64,000 bases of DNA from Arthrobacter sp. OY3WO11 (GCF_001641125.1 NZ_LWLP01000001.1:3723828-3787827), one strand, 5' to 3'. Shown: positions 8,061 through 17,385, counted from the first letter of the stretch. Program-made: numbers and translations. Notes: a model not told the origin generated them from the sequence alone.

Positions 8061-9245
8061 CTACTTCTGGATGCACTGCCCGGAGGACACCGGCGCGGAC
8101 AGGGACGCCGCCTGCGATGCCACGGGAGTGAGGTCGTCCATGGTGATGGCGAATCCCATTTCCGTATCCGCCGTTGCCTTCGCGAAAATCACTCCTGCCA
8201 CCTGGCCGTCCATGGTGAGCAGCGGCCCGCCCGAATTCCCCGGCTGCACGTCCCCGGCCAGCCGGTAGATCTCCGCGGGGGACGCGTTGTTGCCGTAGAT
8301 GTCCGGCACCAGCACGGTGGTGATGTCCTGGACCGTGGCGGGCTTGGACTGGAACGGGCCGCCGTGGGGGTAGCCGGCGAAGGCGGCCGGACTGCCGCCG
8401 GGCAGGTCCCGGCTCAGCGACAGCGGACTCGCCTGCAGGCCGTCCACAGCCAGCACCGCAAGGTCGTGTTTTGTATCGAAGTAGACAACACGCCCTGGCA
8501 TCGCGCCGCCGTCGGGCATTTCCACTACCGGCTGCGACACGCCCGCCACAACATGCGCGTTGGTGACCACCCTGTCCTGGGACACCACAAACCCCGTACC
8601 CGTCTGGTTCTGGCCGCACTGGTACGCGGTCCCGGCGATCCGGAGCACCGACTCCGCGGCCCGGTTCAGCGCGGGAGTGTCCGTGCTCGCGTTCGGCACC
8701 GGCACTGCCGGCCCCTGTTCCAGGCCCTCCAGCAGCGTGGGGATGCCGTTGCCGATCACGGTGGAGCGCAGTTGCGCCATGGTGGCTTTGACGGGGACGG
8801 GCGTTAATCCGTCGATGAAGCGGATGACCTTGGACTCGGCCAGCTGCTGCGACACGAACGGCACACCCAGGGAGCTGACACTGAAGGCCAGCATCGACAT
8901 CACCAGCGCGGACACCACCACGTTCACGGCTCCGCCCACCAGGCGGTCCACCGCCCGGAGGGGCCGGATCCGCACGGCGCCGCGGATTTGCCGCCCTGCC
9001 ATCGTCCCCAGGCCATGGCCCAGGACCACCAGCACGACGGCGGCCGCCACGATGGCGGTCAGCCTCCAACCGGAGTCCTCAACGAAGCCGCTCACCAGGG
9101 GGACCGCGAAGAAGGCTGCGACGGCCCCGGCCGCAAACCCTGCGATGCCGCCCGCCGTCACCAGGAAACCGTTGCGCAGCCCGTAAACCAGGTATGACAG
9201 CAGCGCCAGGATCAGGATCAGGTCCAGGACAGTCAAGCCGACCAC
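8061..9245 (-). CDS. marP: MarP-like membrane-anchored serine protease (CvpA + trypsin-like domains)
   Basis: 394 residues, close to the 397 of mycobacterial MarP. Residues 1-170 form a CvpA/colicin-V-production-like region with four predicted membrane helices. From about 195 there is an extracytoplasmic trypsin-like domain with the triad His231 (VTNAHVV), Asp261 (TKHDLAVLAV) and Ser338 (QPGNSGGPLL). Two cysteines, in AYQCGQ and at the C-terminus (GQCIQK), could form a disulfide. In mycobacteria MarP supports acid and oxidative stress survival by processing a peptidoglycan hydrolase; the same role is inferred. The start is GTG at 9245 with AAGGAG upstream. Confidence 0.88.
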   Translation of the reverse strand: MVGLTVLDLILILALLSYLVYGLRNGFLVTAGGIAGFAAGAVAAFFAVPLVSGFVEDSGWRLTAIVAAAVVLVVLGHGLGTMAGRQIRGAVRIRPLRAVDRLVGGAVNVVVSALVMSMLAFSVSSLGVPFVSQQLAESKVIRFIDGLTPVPVKATMAQLRSTVIGNGIPTLLEGLEQGPAVPVPNASTDTPALNRAAESVLRIAGTAYQCGQNQTGTGFVVSQDRVVTNAHVVAGVSQPVVEMPDGGAMPGRVVYFDTKHDLAVLAVDGLQASPLSLSRDLPGGSPAAFAGYPHGGPFQSKPATVQDITTVLVPDIYGNNASPAEIYRLAGDVQPGNSGGPLLTMDGQVAGVIFAKATADTEMGFAITMDDLTPVASQAASLSAPVSSGQCIQK

Positions 9246-9378
9246 TAAGGCTCCTTATTAAGCAGTTGGATCCCCATTCTAGTGGCGGTCACTGACAGTA
9301 TTCTGGACAGCCCACCCCTCCTGGCAGGCCTCCCAACGTCGCCTTCCCCTCCGCCTCCAAGCCGCCCTTGCGACGTCC

Positions 9379-9444
9379 TGTGACGCCTCCGGCGGTGACG
9401 TCACAGCCCCGGATCAGGGCGTTTCGCCTGCCAAGTTCGTCACA
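9379..9444 (+). promoter_or_regulatory. Cluster of Crp/GlxR-type half-sites before crp
   Basis: TGTGAC (9379-9384), GTCACA (9400-9405) and GTCACA (9439-9444) lie 66-131 bases before the crp start, the first two facing each other. The spacing differs from the canonical TGTGA-N6-TCACA, so this is suggestive of autoregulation only. Confidence 0.35.
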
Positions 9445-9509
9445 GAACCTTGAAAATTCTGAAACAATGGCACAAGCGCCACAGCCGACACTTTTATTCA
9501 GGAGATTTC

Positions 9510-10187
9510 ATGGACATCGAGGTACTGCGCCGAGCACCCCTTTTCGCCACGCTCGACGACGACGCATTCCGTCTGCTGACGGACGAGCTCACCGAGGTGG
9601 ACCTGTCCCGCGGCGCTTCGGTGTTCCGCGAGGGCGACCAGGGTGACCAGCTCTACTTCATCGTCTCCGGCAAGGTGAAGCTCGGCAGGACGTCTCCTGA
9701 CGGCCGGGAATCCCTCCTGGCAATCCTCGGCCCGGGTGAACTCTTCGGCGAGATGGCCCTCTTCGACCCGAGCCCCCGCACCGCCACAGCAACCGCAGTG
9801 TCCGAGACCCGGCTGGCCGGCCTCAAGAACGAGAGCCTCAACACGCTGCTCCGCACCCGCCCCGAGGTTTCAGCGCAGCTCCTGCAGGCCCTGGCCCGCC
9901 GGCTCCGCCGCACCAACGATTCCCTGTCCGACCTCGTCTTCTCCGACGTTCCGGGCCGCGTAGCCAAGGCACTCCTGGACCTCGCGGACCGCTTCGGCCG
10001 CCCCGCAACGGACGGCGTCCTGGTTGCCCACGAGCTCACCCAGGAAGAGCTGGCCCAGCTGGTTGGCGCCTCCCGCGAAACCGTCAACAAGGCCCTCGCC
10101 GAGTTCGTCCAGCGCGGCTGGCTGCGGCTGGAAGCCCGCGCCGTCGTCATCCTGGACATGCAGCGCCTCCGCCAGCGCTCCCGCTAA
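9510..10187 (+). CDS. crp: Crp/Fnr-family transcriptional regulator (GlxR-like)
   Basis: 225 residues, the length of actinobacterial Crp/GlxR. The N-terminal cyclic-nucleotide-binding domain has the phosphate-binding cassette GELFGEMALFDPSPRTATA (residues 76-94, with Glu and Arg-Thr matching the cAMP-contacting residues of E. coli Crp). The C-terminal winged helix contains LTQEELAQLVGASRETVNKAL as recognition region. It should be a global cAMP-responsive regulator of carbon metabolism. ATG 9510 has GGAG 6 bases upstream. A bidirectional-looking hairpin follows. Confidence 0.95.
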   Translation: MDIEVLRRAPLFATLDDDAFRLLTDELTEVDLSRGASVFREGDQGDQLYFIVSGKVKLGRTSPDGRESLLAILGPGELFGEMALFDPSPRTATATAVSETRLAGLKNESLNTLLRTRPEVSAQLLQALARRLRRTNDSLSDLVFSDVPGRVAKALLDLADRFGRPATDGVLVAHELTQEELAQLVGASRETVNKALAEFVQRGWLRLEARAVVILDMQRLRQRSR

Positions 10188-10198
10188 TTCCACAGCAC

Positions 10199-10239
10199 GA
10201 AAGGCTGCCCCCGTGAACTGTTCACGGAGGCGGCCTTTC
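10199..10239 (+). terminator. Terminator hairpin after crp
   Basis: GAAAGGCTGCCCCCGTGAA pairs with TTCACGGAGGCGGCCTTTC (19-bp stem with a few mismatches, 3-4 base loop), ending in TTTC. Confidence 0.8.
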
Positions 10240-10267
10240 TGCGATAACGCCTGGCCTCTCCCCCGCG

Positions 10268-10431
10268 CCCTCTCTCACTTCCTGCAGCCTTTCCCGTAAC
10301 GCTCTCTCACTTGATGCGGGCTTCCCCGGAACGCTCTCTCGTTATCCTGCATCAAGTGAGTGAGCGTCCGCGCAGAACCGACATCAAATGAGTGAGCGTC
10401 CGCGCAGAACCGACATCAAGTGAGAGAGCGT
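10268..10431. repeat. Cluster of a 19-bp intergenic repeat in both orientations
   Basis: A motif close to CATCAAGTGAGAGAGCGT recurs: inverted at 10299-10317 (ACGCTCTCTCACTTGATGC), a truncated inverted copy at 10331-10340, and three direct copies at 10349-10367, 10381-10399 and 10413-10431, exactly 32 bases apart. The first two 32-bp units share the spacer CCGCGCAGAACCG. A further diverged copy is near 10270. It occupies the space between crp and the Nudix gene and has no coding content; it resembles REP-like intergenic repeats. Confidence 0.8.
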
Positions 10432-10462
10432 CGGGGACGGGAAGTCGCCAGCACCGACAAAT

Positions 10463-11374
10463 CTAGCGTTCGCGCTGGGGGTCGTCGGCGGTTGTCTTGG
10501 CGGCCTCCACCTCAAGCATGAGCTTGCCGTCTTCTTCAACCAGGACGGGCTGGTACACGTGGGCCTTGCGCTTGTAGCTGAGGTACGCGATGCAGCCATT
10601 GGCCGCGGCCATCTTTTCGAGCATGATCTCAGAGCCGGGGACGAGGAGCTCCCCCAAGGTACGGCCCACTGTGTTCTCCTGGCCCACTTCGTCACCCAGC
10701 GCTGTGGTGTCGCGTTCGGCGATGACATCCGCGGCATTAACCCAACGGCCCCATACGCCTTTGCCCTCCAACAGGGTGGGCTGCTGGTTAAGGGGGACGG
10801 TGGCGGCAAAGTAGCGGGTGTCGAACCGGCGGTGGGCAAAATCGGGACTGCGCCAGTTGACCAGGGACTTGAGCAGGTCCGTCCGGACGGAAAGCCCCCG
10901 CTTGGCCAGAACTTCCGGGAAGGTCTTCTCCTGCTCGGCAACGGCAACGCGGGCGCGCATCCACTCCGGCGTTGACGTCGCTTCGACGGTGCCGGCCATG
11001 TCAGGCCCGGCCAGCAGCAGGCCGGTTTCCTCAAAGAGCTCGCGGATGGCGCCCAGCACGTGGCGCCGCGCCAGCCCGACGTCGTCCGTTCCCATCTGCT
11101 CAGCCCAATGCTGTGGTGACGGGCCCAGCCAGGGGACGGGATCGTCGTCGGCCGCGTCCAGCGAGCCGCCGGGAAACGCCAGGACGCCCAGCGGCGAGGA
11201 CCCCGGCCGGTACGCCAGCCAGGTCTCCAGGCCGGTTGGGGAATCCCGCAGCAGCACTACCGAGGATGCAAGGCGTGCTGCCCGCGGGGTCCGTTCGCCA
11301 TGTTCGAGCCAGCTCTGAGCCGCCCCTTCAAGGTCCTGGGGAAGGGCGAAGAGCCGTCGGGCGAGGTGAGGCAA
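10463..11374 (-). CDS. Nudix hydrolase (NUDT19-like)
   Basis: 303 residues. The Nudix box is split as in the NUDT19/coenzyme-A-diphosphatase-like group: FPGGSLDAAD (about 67-76), an insertion of some 35 residues, then AIRELFEETGLLLAG (109-123) with the metal-binding glutamates. Such enzymes hydrolyse nucleoside diphosphates linked to another group; the substrate here cannot be told. The gene starts 15 bases after the RidA-like gene stops and belongs to a leftward run DUF4177, RidA, Nudix. The repeat cluster lies beyond its end. Confidence 0.85.
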   Translation of the reverse strand: MPHLARRLFALPQDLEGAAQSWLEHGERTPRAARLASSVVLLRDSPTGLETWLAYRPGSSPLGVLAFPGGSLDAADDDPVPWLGPSPQHWAEQMGTDDVGLARRHVLGAIRELFEETGLLLAGPDMAGTVEATSTPEWMRARVAVAEQEKTFPEVLAKRGLSVRTDLLKSLVNWRSPDFAHRRFDTRYFAATVPLNQQPTLLEGKGVWGRWVNAADVIAERDTTALGDEVGQENTVGRTLGELLVPGSEIMLEKMAAANGCIAYLSYKRKAHVYQPVLVEEDGKLMLEVEAAKTTADDPQRER

Positions 11375-11389
11375 GGGAAACGACCGGTC

Positions 11390-11923
11390 CTAGCTAAATT
11401 CGGCGATCAGTTCGACCTCGACGGGAGAGTCGAGTGGCAGGACGGAGACGCCAACGGCGGAACGTGCGTGCTGGCCGGCGTCACCGAGAACGCGTCCCAG
11501 CAGTTCCGAGGCTCCGTTGATGACGCCGGGCTGGCCGGTGAAGGAAGGATCGGACGAGACGAATCCCACAACCTTGACGATGCGGGTGATCCGGTCAAGG
11601 TCACCGATGACGCTTTTGACGGCTGCCAGGGCGTTGACGGCGCAAATGGCCGCGAACCGCTGTGCGTCCTCGGGTGAAACGGTGGGCTCGTCGGCGTAAC
11701 CTTCGGTCCCTGCCGAGACTTTGCCTGTTGCCGGGAGTTTGCCGTTAATAAAGGGCAGCTGTCCGGACGTGTACACGTGGCTGCCGGAGACCACTGCCGG
11801 AACGTAAGCGGCCACAGGCGCAGCCACCTCCGGAAGGGTAAGCCCCAGGTCTGCGAGCCGCTGCTCAACAGCGGAAACCGGCGCGTCAGCCGCGCCGGGC
11901 TGGGCCTGTGCGGAGGTGCTCAT
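11390..11923 (-). CDS. RidA/YjgF-family protein
   Basis: 177 residues. The RidA-like fold is seen in AYVPAVVSGSHVYTSGQLPFINGKLPATGKV and in the C-terminal HARSAVGVSVLPLDSPVEVELIAEF, where the arginine and glutamate that line the active site are kept. RidA proteins deaminate reactive enamine/imine intermediates; this one belongs to the longer subfamily with an N-terminal extension of about 20 residues, and its substrate is unknown. ATG 11923 has GGGAGAAG upstream; the longer frame upstream overlaps the DUF4177 gene. Confidence 0.88.
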   Translation of the reverse strand: MSTSAQAQPGAADAPVSAVEQRLADLGLTLPEVAAPVAAYVPAVVSGSHVYTSGQLPFINGKLPATGKVSAGTEGYADEPTVSPEDAQRFAAICAVNALAAVKSVIGDLDRITRIVKVVGFVSSDPSFTGQPGVINGASELLGRVLGDAGQHARSAVGVSVLPLDSPVEVELIAEFS

Positions 11924-11924
11924 G

Positions 11925-12080
11925 CTACTGCTTCTCCCTCTTGAGGTAGGCAACCAGGCCGTTTCCGTCGGGTCCGGGGACAACCTGGACCAGCTCCCAG
12001 CCGTCGTCTCCCCACTGGTCGAGAATCTGCTTTGTAGCGTGAATAATGAGCGGAATCGTGGCGTACTCCCATTTGGTCAT
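11925..12080 (-). CDS. DUF4177-family small protein
   Basis: 51 residues starting MTKWEYATIPL and containing WGDDGWELVQVVPGPDG, the hallmark of DUF4177, a small beta-rich family of unknown function. It ends one base before the RidA-like start, so the two are translated together. The upstream region (12081-12117) is shared with the divergent PBP gene. Confidence 0.85.
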   Translation of the reverse strand: MTKWEYATIPLIIHATKQILDQWGDDGWELVQVVPGPDGNGLVAYLKREKQ

Positions 12081-12117
12081 GAGAGAAAGACTAGTCCTTG
12101 CCGGTAAAGTGGAAAAC

Positions 12118-14457
12118 ATGGCGACTCGTACGAACCCATTATTCGACACTGCCACCACCCTCGGAAAAATCCTCGTTTTCCTTGGCGTGAGTGCGATCTG
12201 CGGTGTCCTGGTAGCAGGCCTGCTGGTTCCCGCCGCGGCCGTTTCAGGCAGCGCAGCCAGCGGTTCGATCGAGTTCTTCGACACCCTTCCGGATGAGCTG
12301 AAGGTTGATCCGCCCAACCAGACCACCAGGATCCTGGCTGCGGACGGCAGCGAGATCGCGAGCGTCTACAAGGAGAACCGCACCAAGGTTGCCCTGGACC
12401 AGATCTCGCCGTTCATGAAGGAAGCGGTCATCGCCGTCGAGGACAGCCGGTTCTACGAGCATGGCGGCGTGGACACCACGGGTATCCTGCGTGCGCTGGT
12501 CAGCACGGCGCGCGGCAACAGGCAGGGTGCCTCCACCATCACCCAGCAGTACGTGAATAACGTCCTCAACTCAAACCTCGCCGCCGAGGGCAGGGACGAG
12601 GACATCAAGCTCAACGGCGTGAACAAGGGCGTGGGCGACAAGCTCCGCGAGATGAAGCTCGCCATTGCCTTGGAGAAGGAGTTCAGCAAGGAGCAGATCC
12701 TTGAGGGCTACCTGAACATCGTGTTCTTCAACCGCGACGCCTACGGCATCGAAGCTGCGTCCAGGTTCTTCTTCAGCACCACCGCCAAGGACCTCACCCT
12801 TCCGCAGGCAGCTCTGCTGGCCGGCCTGGTCAACAGCCCGTCCGCATTCGACCCCATTGCCAATCCGGAGAACGCCAAGCAGCGCCGCGACCTGGTGCTG
12901 AGCCTGATGCTGAACCAGGGCAAGATCACGCAGGCAGATTACGACGCCGCCGTCGCCACTCCCGTGGAAACCAACGTCACGCCAGCCCGGCAGGGCTGCG
13001 CCTACGCGTCCACCGCCCCGTACTTCTGCGACTACGTGCTGCACCTGCTGGAAAACAACCCTGCATATGGTGCAGACCGCGAGGAACGACTTCGCCTCAT
13101 CTACGGTGGCGGCCTGACCATCACCACCACGCTTGACCCGAACGCTCAGGCTGTGGCCCAGGAGCAGGTCAACGCCTCCGCCGGCGCCAACCCGGACAAG
13201 TGGGGAGCTGCCCTGGTTTCCGTGCAGCCCAATTCCGGCAAGATCGTTTCGATGGCCCAGAACACTTCCTTCCTTCCGGCTGAGGGTGCCTTCGACTCGC
13301 AGGTGAACTTCAACGTGGACAAGCTGGACAAGGACGGCAACGACCTCAACGGCCTGGGCGGCGCGCAGCCCGGCTCCACCATGAAGCCGTTCACCTTCGC
13401 GCAGTGGCTTGAGGAGGGCAAGTCCATGAACACCGTGGTCAATGCCGCCCAACGCCGCTACCCGCTGAACTTCAAGTGGCGCAACTCCTGCGGCCAGGTA
13501 ACGGGCGCCTACAACACAGCCGAAAAGTCACTCGGCGCCGCTGACGACCTGCAGAACGCGGAACCCCAGTGGTACCGGCCGCTGTCCGTCCTCGAAGGCC
13601 TGTACAACTCCATCAACACCGTCACCTTCGCTTCGGCGGCACAGCTGGACTTCTGCGGAATCCAGAAGATTGTGGATGCAACTGGCCTTCATGGTGGACT
13701 CCCCGCTGACGGCGATCCCAACCCGAAGATCAACATGTCCACGCTGGGCAACCTGCTGGGGTCCACCCAGACGGCTCCGCTGACCATGGCCAGCGCCTTC
13801 GCCACCTTCGCCAACGACGGAAAGTACTGCGAGCCGATCGCAATCACCGCGGTCACTGACCAGACCGGGGCCACCCTGCCGGCACAGTCCAGCAGCTGCC
13901 GGGACGCCATCAAACCCGAGGTTGCACGCGGCGTGAACTATGCCCTTCAGGAAGTGCTGAACCGTGGCTCCGGCGCCCTGATCCAGCCCCGCATCTCCAC
14001 CCGGACCAGCTTCCCCATCGGCGCCAAGACCGGAACCTCGAACAACAACGGTTCCACGTGGGTTGTCGGCCACACCACGGGCCTGGCAACAGCTGCCTGG
14101 TTTGGTGACGCGCTTGGTGCCCAGGACCGCTCCGGCCAGAACATCACCGTAAACGGAAAGTTCTACCCCGGCATTGACGGTTACATGATTGCCGGGCCAA
14201 TGTTCTCGAACTTCATGTCCCGGATTGCGCCCGCATTCGGCACCGAACCGTTCCCTGCTCCGCCCAGCTCCATGGTGAACGGCGGCGGTAATACCCGCAC
14301 CCCCGCCACCACGGCGCCGCGCACAACCCAGGCACCCCAGGCTCCGGCAACCCAGCCGCCTGCCCCCTCAGCCCCAGCCGCACCTGCCGCCACCGAACCT
14401 GCCCCGCCCCCGACCAACAGCGGCAACGGGAATGGCAACGGAAACGGAAACGGCTAG
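12118..14457 (+). CDS. ponA: Class A penicillin-binding protein (bifunctional transglycosylase/transpeptidase)
   Basis: 779 residues: a short cytoplasmic tail, one membrane helix (about 20-45), a GT51 transglycosylase domain with catalytic Glu108 (EDSRFYEHGGVD) and GASTITQQYVNN, then a transpeptidase domain with Ser420-x-x-Lys423 (PGSTMKPFTF), the SIN motif (YNSINTVTF) and Lys637-Thr-Gly (KTGTSNNN). The C-terminus is a Pro/Ala/Thr-rich low-complexity tail ending in alternating Gly-Asn, probably wall-spanning. It polymerises and cross-links peptidoglycan. ATG 12118 follows TAAAGT by 7 bases, so the message may be leaderless. A phosphoesterase gene starts 6 bases after its stop. Confidence 0.95.
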   Translation: MATRTNPLFDTATTLGKILVFLGVSAICGVLVAGLLVPAAAVSGSAASGSIEFFDTLPDELKVDPPNQTTRILAADGSEIASVYKENRTKVALDQISPFMKEAVIAVEDSRFYEHGGVDTTGILRALVSTARGNRQGASTITQQYVNNVLNSNLAAEGRDEDIKLNGVNKGVGDKLREMKLAIALEKEFSKEQILEGYLNIVFFNRDAYGIEAASRFFFSTTAKDLTLPQAALLAGLVNSPSAFDPIANPENAKQRRDLVLSLMLNQGKITQADYDAAVATPVETNVTPARQGCAYASTAPYFCDYVLHLLENNPAYGADREERLRLIYGGGLTITTTLDPNAQAVAQEQVNASAGANPDKWGAALVSVQPNSGKIVSMAQNTSFLPAEGAFDSQVNFNVDKLDKDGNDLNGLGGAQPGSTMKPFTFAQWLEEGKSMNTVVNAAQRRYPLNFKWRNSCGQVTGAYNTAEKSLGAADDLQNAEPQWYRPLSVLEGLYNSINTVTFASAAQLDFCGIQKIVDATGLHGGLPADGDPNPKINMSTLGNLLGSTQTAPLTMASAFATFANDGKYCEPIAITAVTDQTGATLPAQSSSCRDAIKPEVARGVNYALQEVLNRGSGALIQPRISTRTSFPIGAKTGTSNNNGSTWVVGHTTGLATAAWFGDALGAQDRSGQNITVNGKFYPGIDGYMIAGPMFSNFMSRIAPAFGTEPFPAPPSSMVNGGGNTRTPATTAPRTTQAPQAPATQPPAPSAPAAPAATEPAPPPTNSGNGNGNGNGNG

Positions 14458-14463
14458 CCGCGG

Positions 14464-15411
14464 ATGACGTCGACCAACACGTTGGCCGGCCGCGCCCGGA
14501 CTATCGGACGCGGCCTTGCCGTCACTGCAGGGGCCGGCGCTGCCGCCGGGGCAGCGGCCTTCGGGTATGGCTTGTGGGAGAAGGACCAGTTCGTCCTCCG
14601 CGAGGAAACCCTGGCCATCCTGCCGCCCGGGCATGACCCGTTCCGCATCCTTCACCTGAGCGATATCCACTTCATCACCGGCCAGAAGAAGAAGGCGGCG
14701 TGGCTTCGGTCGCTGGCTGACCTCAAGCCGGACCTGGTGGCCAACACCGGCGACAACCTCAGCCACCCCAAAGCCGTGGACCCCCTCCTGGCCGCCCTGC
14801 GGCCGCTGATGGACTTCCCTGGCGTTTTCGTTCCAGGCTCCAATGATTACTTCGCGCCGAGCCCGAAGAATCCCGCCCTGTACCTGCTGGGGCCCTCCAA
14901 GGTGAAGCCCAAGCCCAAGGTGCTTGACTGGCCCCGGCTGCGCTCAGGTTTTGGCATGGCCGGCTGGATGGACCTGACCAACCGCCACCAGTCCTTGGTG
15001 CTAAACGGCATCCGCTTCGATTTCTCCGGCGTGGACGATCCCCACCTGAAGCGCGAAAAGTACGCCGGCTGGCCCCGTGGAACCGTGAACCAGGACGCCG
15101 CAGACCACCTCAAAGTGGCTGTCATCCACGCGCCCTACCAGCGGGTGCTGGACCACTTCACCGAGGACGGCGCAGACCTCCTGCTCGCCGGCCACACGCA
15201 CGGGGGCCAGATATGCATCCCGGGCTACGGCGCGCTGGTGGCCAACTGCGACCTTCCCACGTGGCGGGCAAAAGGACTTAATGACTGGCAGAGCAACGGA
15301 AGTACGACGCCGGTCAACGTGTCCGGCGGCATCGGCACCTCCCGCTTCGCCCCGGTAAGGATCGCCTGCAAACCCGAGGCAGTCCTGCTGACCCTCACTT
15401 CGCCCAGCTAA
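14464..15411 (+). CDS. Metallophosphoesterase, membrane-anchored
   Basis: 315 residues. An N-terminal alanine/glycine-rich segment (about 17-38) is a probable signal anchor. The calcineurin-like metal site is seen in RILHLSDIHF, LVANTGDNL, PGSNDYF (variant of GNHD, Asn-Asp kept) and LLAGHTHGGQI. The family, including YkuE/YaeI-like enzymes, hydrolyses phosphoesters or UDP-diacylglucosamine; the substrate here is unknown. It is co-transcribed with the PBP gene, an arrangement common in actinobacteria, which hints at an envelope role. Confidence 0.88.
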   Translation: MTSTNTLAGRARTIGRGLAVTAGAGAAAGAAAFGYGLWEKDQFVLREETLAILPPGHDPFRILHLSDIHFITGQKKKAAWLRSLADLKPDLVANTGDNLSHPKAVDPLLAALRPLMDFPGVFVPGSNDYFAPSPKNPALYLLGPSKVKPKPKVLDWPRLRSGFGMAGWMDLTNRHQSLVLNGIRFDFSGVDDPHLKREKYAGWPRGTVNQDAADHLKVAVIHAPYQRVLDHFTEDGADLLLAGHTHGGQICIPGYGALVANCDLPTWRAKGLNDWQSNGSTTPVNVSGGIGTSRFAPVRIACKPEAVLLTLTSPS

Positions 15412-15564
15412 TATCGCATCGCGTGCAGCATCATGCTGCATTGCAGAACGCAATAACTGGCCAAGCCCTTTATCGCGCCTAAATTCCTGTGAACCGCCTC
15501 ACGTCCATGGCATAGGGTAGTTGCTAAGGGAAACTACATTCGTTTTAGAGCTTGAGAAGCGGGC

Positions 15565-17385
15565 ATGGCCAAGCAATCTTCATTTTTTCGATCGATCAGC
15601 CGTCTCTACCCCCATGTCCGGCCCATCATTCCACGGCTCCTGCTGGGACTCGTGTGTGCGCTGCTGGCCAGTATCGTTGCACTGGCGATCCCCCAGGTCC
15701 TGCGGGTGCTGGTCAACGAGTCGCTGCGGCCGGGCGGCGCCACCGGGGCCATCTGGGTTTCGGCCGGCATCATCCTGGTCCTGGGCATAGCTGAGGCAGG
15801 ACTGGTGGCACTCCGCCGCCAGTTCGTGATCAATCCGGCCACCACAGTGGAAACCCGGATGCGTGTGTCGCTCTACGACCATCTGCAGGAGCTCACGGTC
15901 TCCTTCCACGACCGCTGGGGCTCAGGCCAGCTCCTGTCCCGTGCCATGACGGACCTCAACTTCCTGCGCCGCTGGATGGCGTTTGGCGCCATCATGCTGG
16001 TGGTCACCACGCTCACCGTGATTATCGGCATTGCCGTTATGTTCGCCATGAGCTGGCAGCTTGCCCTGATCTTCCTGGCCGCGGCCGTGCCCATCATGGC
16101 GTACAGCTTCCGGTTCCGCACCCGCTTCAGCAAGGTGGCCCGCCGCAGCCAGGACCAGGCCGGCGACCTGGCCACCACGGTGGAGGAATCAGTGCACGGC
16201 ATCCGTGTGCTCAAGGCCTTCGGCCGCAGCCGGGAAGCACTCGAAAACTTCGAGGAACAAGCCGAAGAACTGCGGCAAACAGAGATCGACAAAGCGCGCC
16301 ACCAGGCCATGTTCACCATGGTGGTCACGCTCTTGCCGGAACTTGCGCTGGGGGCAGGCCTGGTGGTGGGCATCATGCTCTGCGCCAGCGGGCAACTGAG
16401 CATCGGCGCGTTGGTGGCGTTCTTTGCCACGGCGGCCGTCATTGCCTCACCCGTGGAGTTCTCCGGCATGCTGCTGGCCATGGCACTCACTGCCAAGACC
16501 GCCGTCGACCGCCACTACGAAGTCATGGATTCCGCCAACACCATCACCAGTCCCCCGGAACCCCGCCTGCCGCGCCAGCTCGCGGGCGCCCTCGAATTCC
16601 ACAACGCCACCTTCGCCTACGAGGATGCCCCGGACAAACCCATCCTGGAGAACGTCAGCCTGGATGTCCGGCCCGGTGAAACCATGGCCCTCGTGGGAAT
16701 CACGGGCAGCGGCAAGAGCGCGCTGATCCAGCTGGTGCCCCGGCTGTATGACGTTACCGATGGATCCATCAGCATCGACGGCGTGGACCTGCGCGACTTC
16801 GACGTGCCGGAGCTGCGCCGCATCGTGGCGGTGGCTTTCGAGGACACCACCCTGTTCTCCAACTCCGTCCGGGACAATGTGCTGCTCGGCGCCCCGGTCC
16901 GCAGCGACGCCGTCCTGGAGGAAGCGCTCGATGTTGCCCAGGCACACTTCGCGTACTCCCTGCCGCAGGGCCTGGACACCCTGATAGGCGAGGAAGGCCT
17001 GAGCCTGTCCGGCGGGCAGCGCCAGCGGATCGCCCTGGCCCGTGCCATCGCGGCCCGGCCCCGCGTGCTGGTGCTGGATGACCCTCTCTCCGCCCTTGAC
17101 GTCCACACGGAGGAACTGGTGGAAACCCGGCTCCGAGCCGTACTGAAGGACACCACCACCCTGATCGTCGCGCACAGGCCGTCCACAGTGGCCCTTGCAG
17201 ACCGGGTGGCGCTGCTTGAAGAAGGCCGGATCACCGCCGTCGGAACCCACACGGAACTGCTGGCGGGCAACGACCATTACCGCTATGTGATTGCGAGCCT
17301 GGACCAGGAACCCCGGGACCTGGACTCGGAGCTCTCGGACCTCAAGGAAGAAGCAAATATCCAGGAAGCGGAGGTCACCCGATGA
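15565..17385 (+). CDS. ABC exporter half-transporter, subunit 1 (degenerate ATP site)
   Basis: 606 residues: six-helix type-1 exporter domain (about 1-330), then an ATPase domain with Walker A GITGSGKS (378-385), canonical signature LSGGQ (481-485) and Walker B LVLDD, where the catalytic glutamate is Asp506. The H-loop His is kept (LIVAHRPST). The Asp and the neighbour's altered signature together define one non-consensus ATP site, typical of heterodimeric exporters such as TM287/288 and BmrCD. The gene overlaps the next by 4 bases (ATGA), so the two are translationally coupled. Substrate unknown; drug or lipid export is typical. Confidence 0.92.
   Translation: MAKQSSFFRSISRLYPHVRPIIPRLLLGLVCALLASIVALAIPQVLRVLVNESLRPGGATGAIWVSAGIILVLGIAEAGLVALRRQFVINPATTVETRMRVSLYDHLQELTVSFHDRWGSGQLLSRAMTDLNFLRRWMAFGAIMLVVTTLTVIIGIAVMFAMSWQLALIFLAAAVPIMAYSFRFRTRFSKVARRSQDQAGDLATTVEESVHGIRVLKAFGRSREALENFEEQAEELRQTEIDKARHQAMFTMVVTLLPELALGAGLVVGIMLCASGQLSIGALVAFFATAAVIASPVEFSGMLLAMALTAKTAVDRHYEVMDSANTITSPPEPRLPRQLAGALEFHNATFAYEDAPDKPILENVSLDVRPGETMALVGITGSGKSALIQLVPRLYDVTDGSISIDGVDLRDFDVPELRRIVAVAFEDTTLFSNSVRDNVLLGAPVRSDAVLEEALDVAQAHFAYSLPQGLDTLIGEEGLSLSGGQRQRIALARAIAARPRVLVLDDPLSALDVHTEELVETRLRAVLKDTTTLIVAHRPSTVALADRVALLEEGRITAVGTHTELLAGNDHYRYVIASLDQEPRDLDSELSDLKEEANIQEAEVTR

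Noticed and set aside
10349..10431. Possible CRISPR array (32-base period repeats)
   Set aside because: The repeated part and the spacing part are both largely conserved between units, there are only three units, inverted copies exist beside them, and no cas genes are near.
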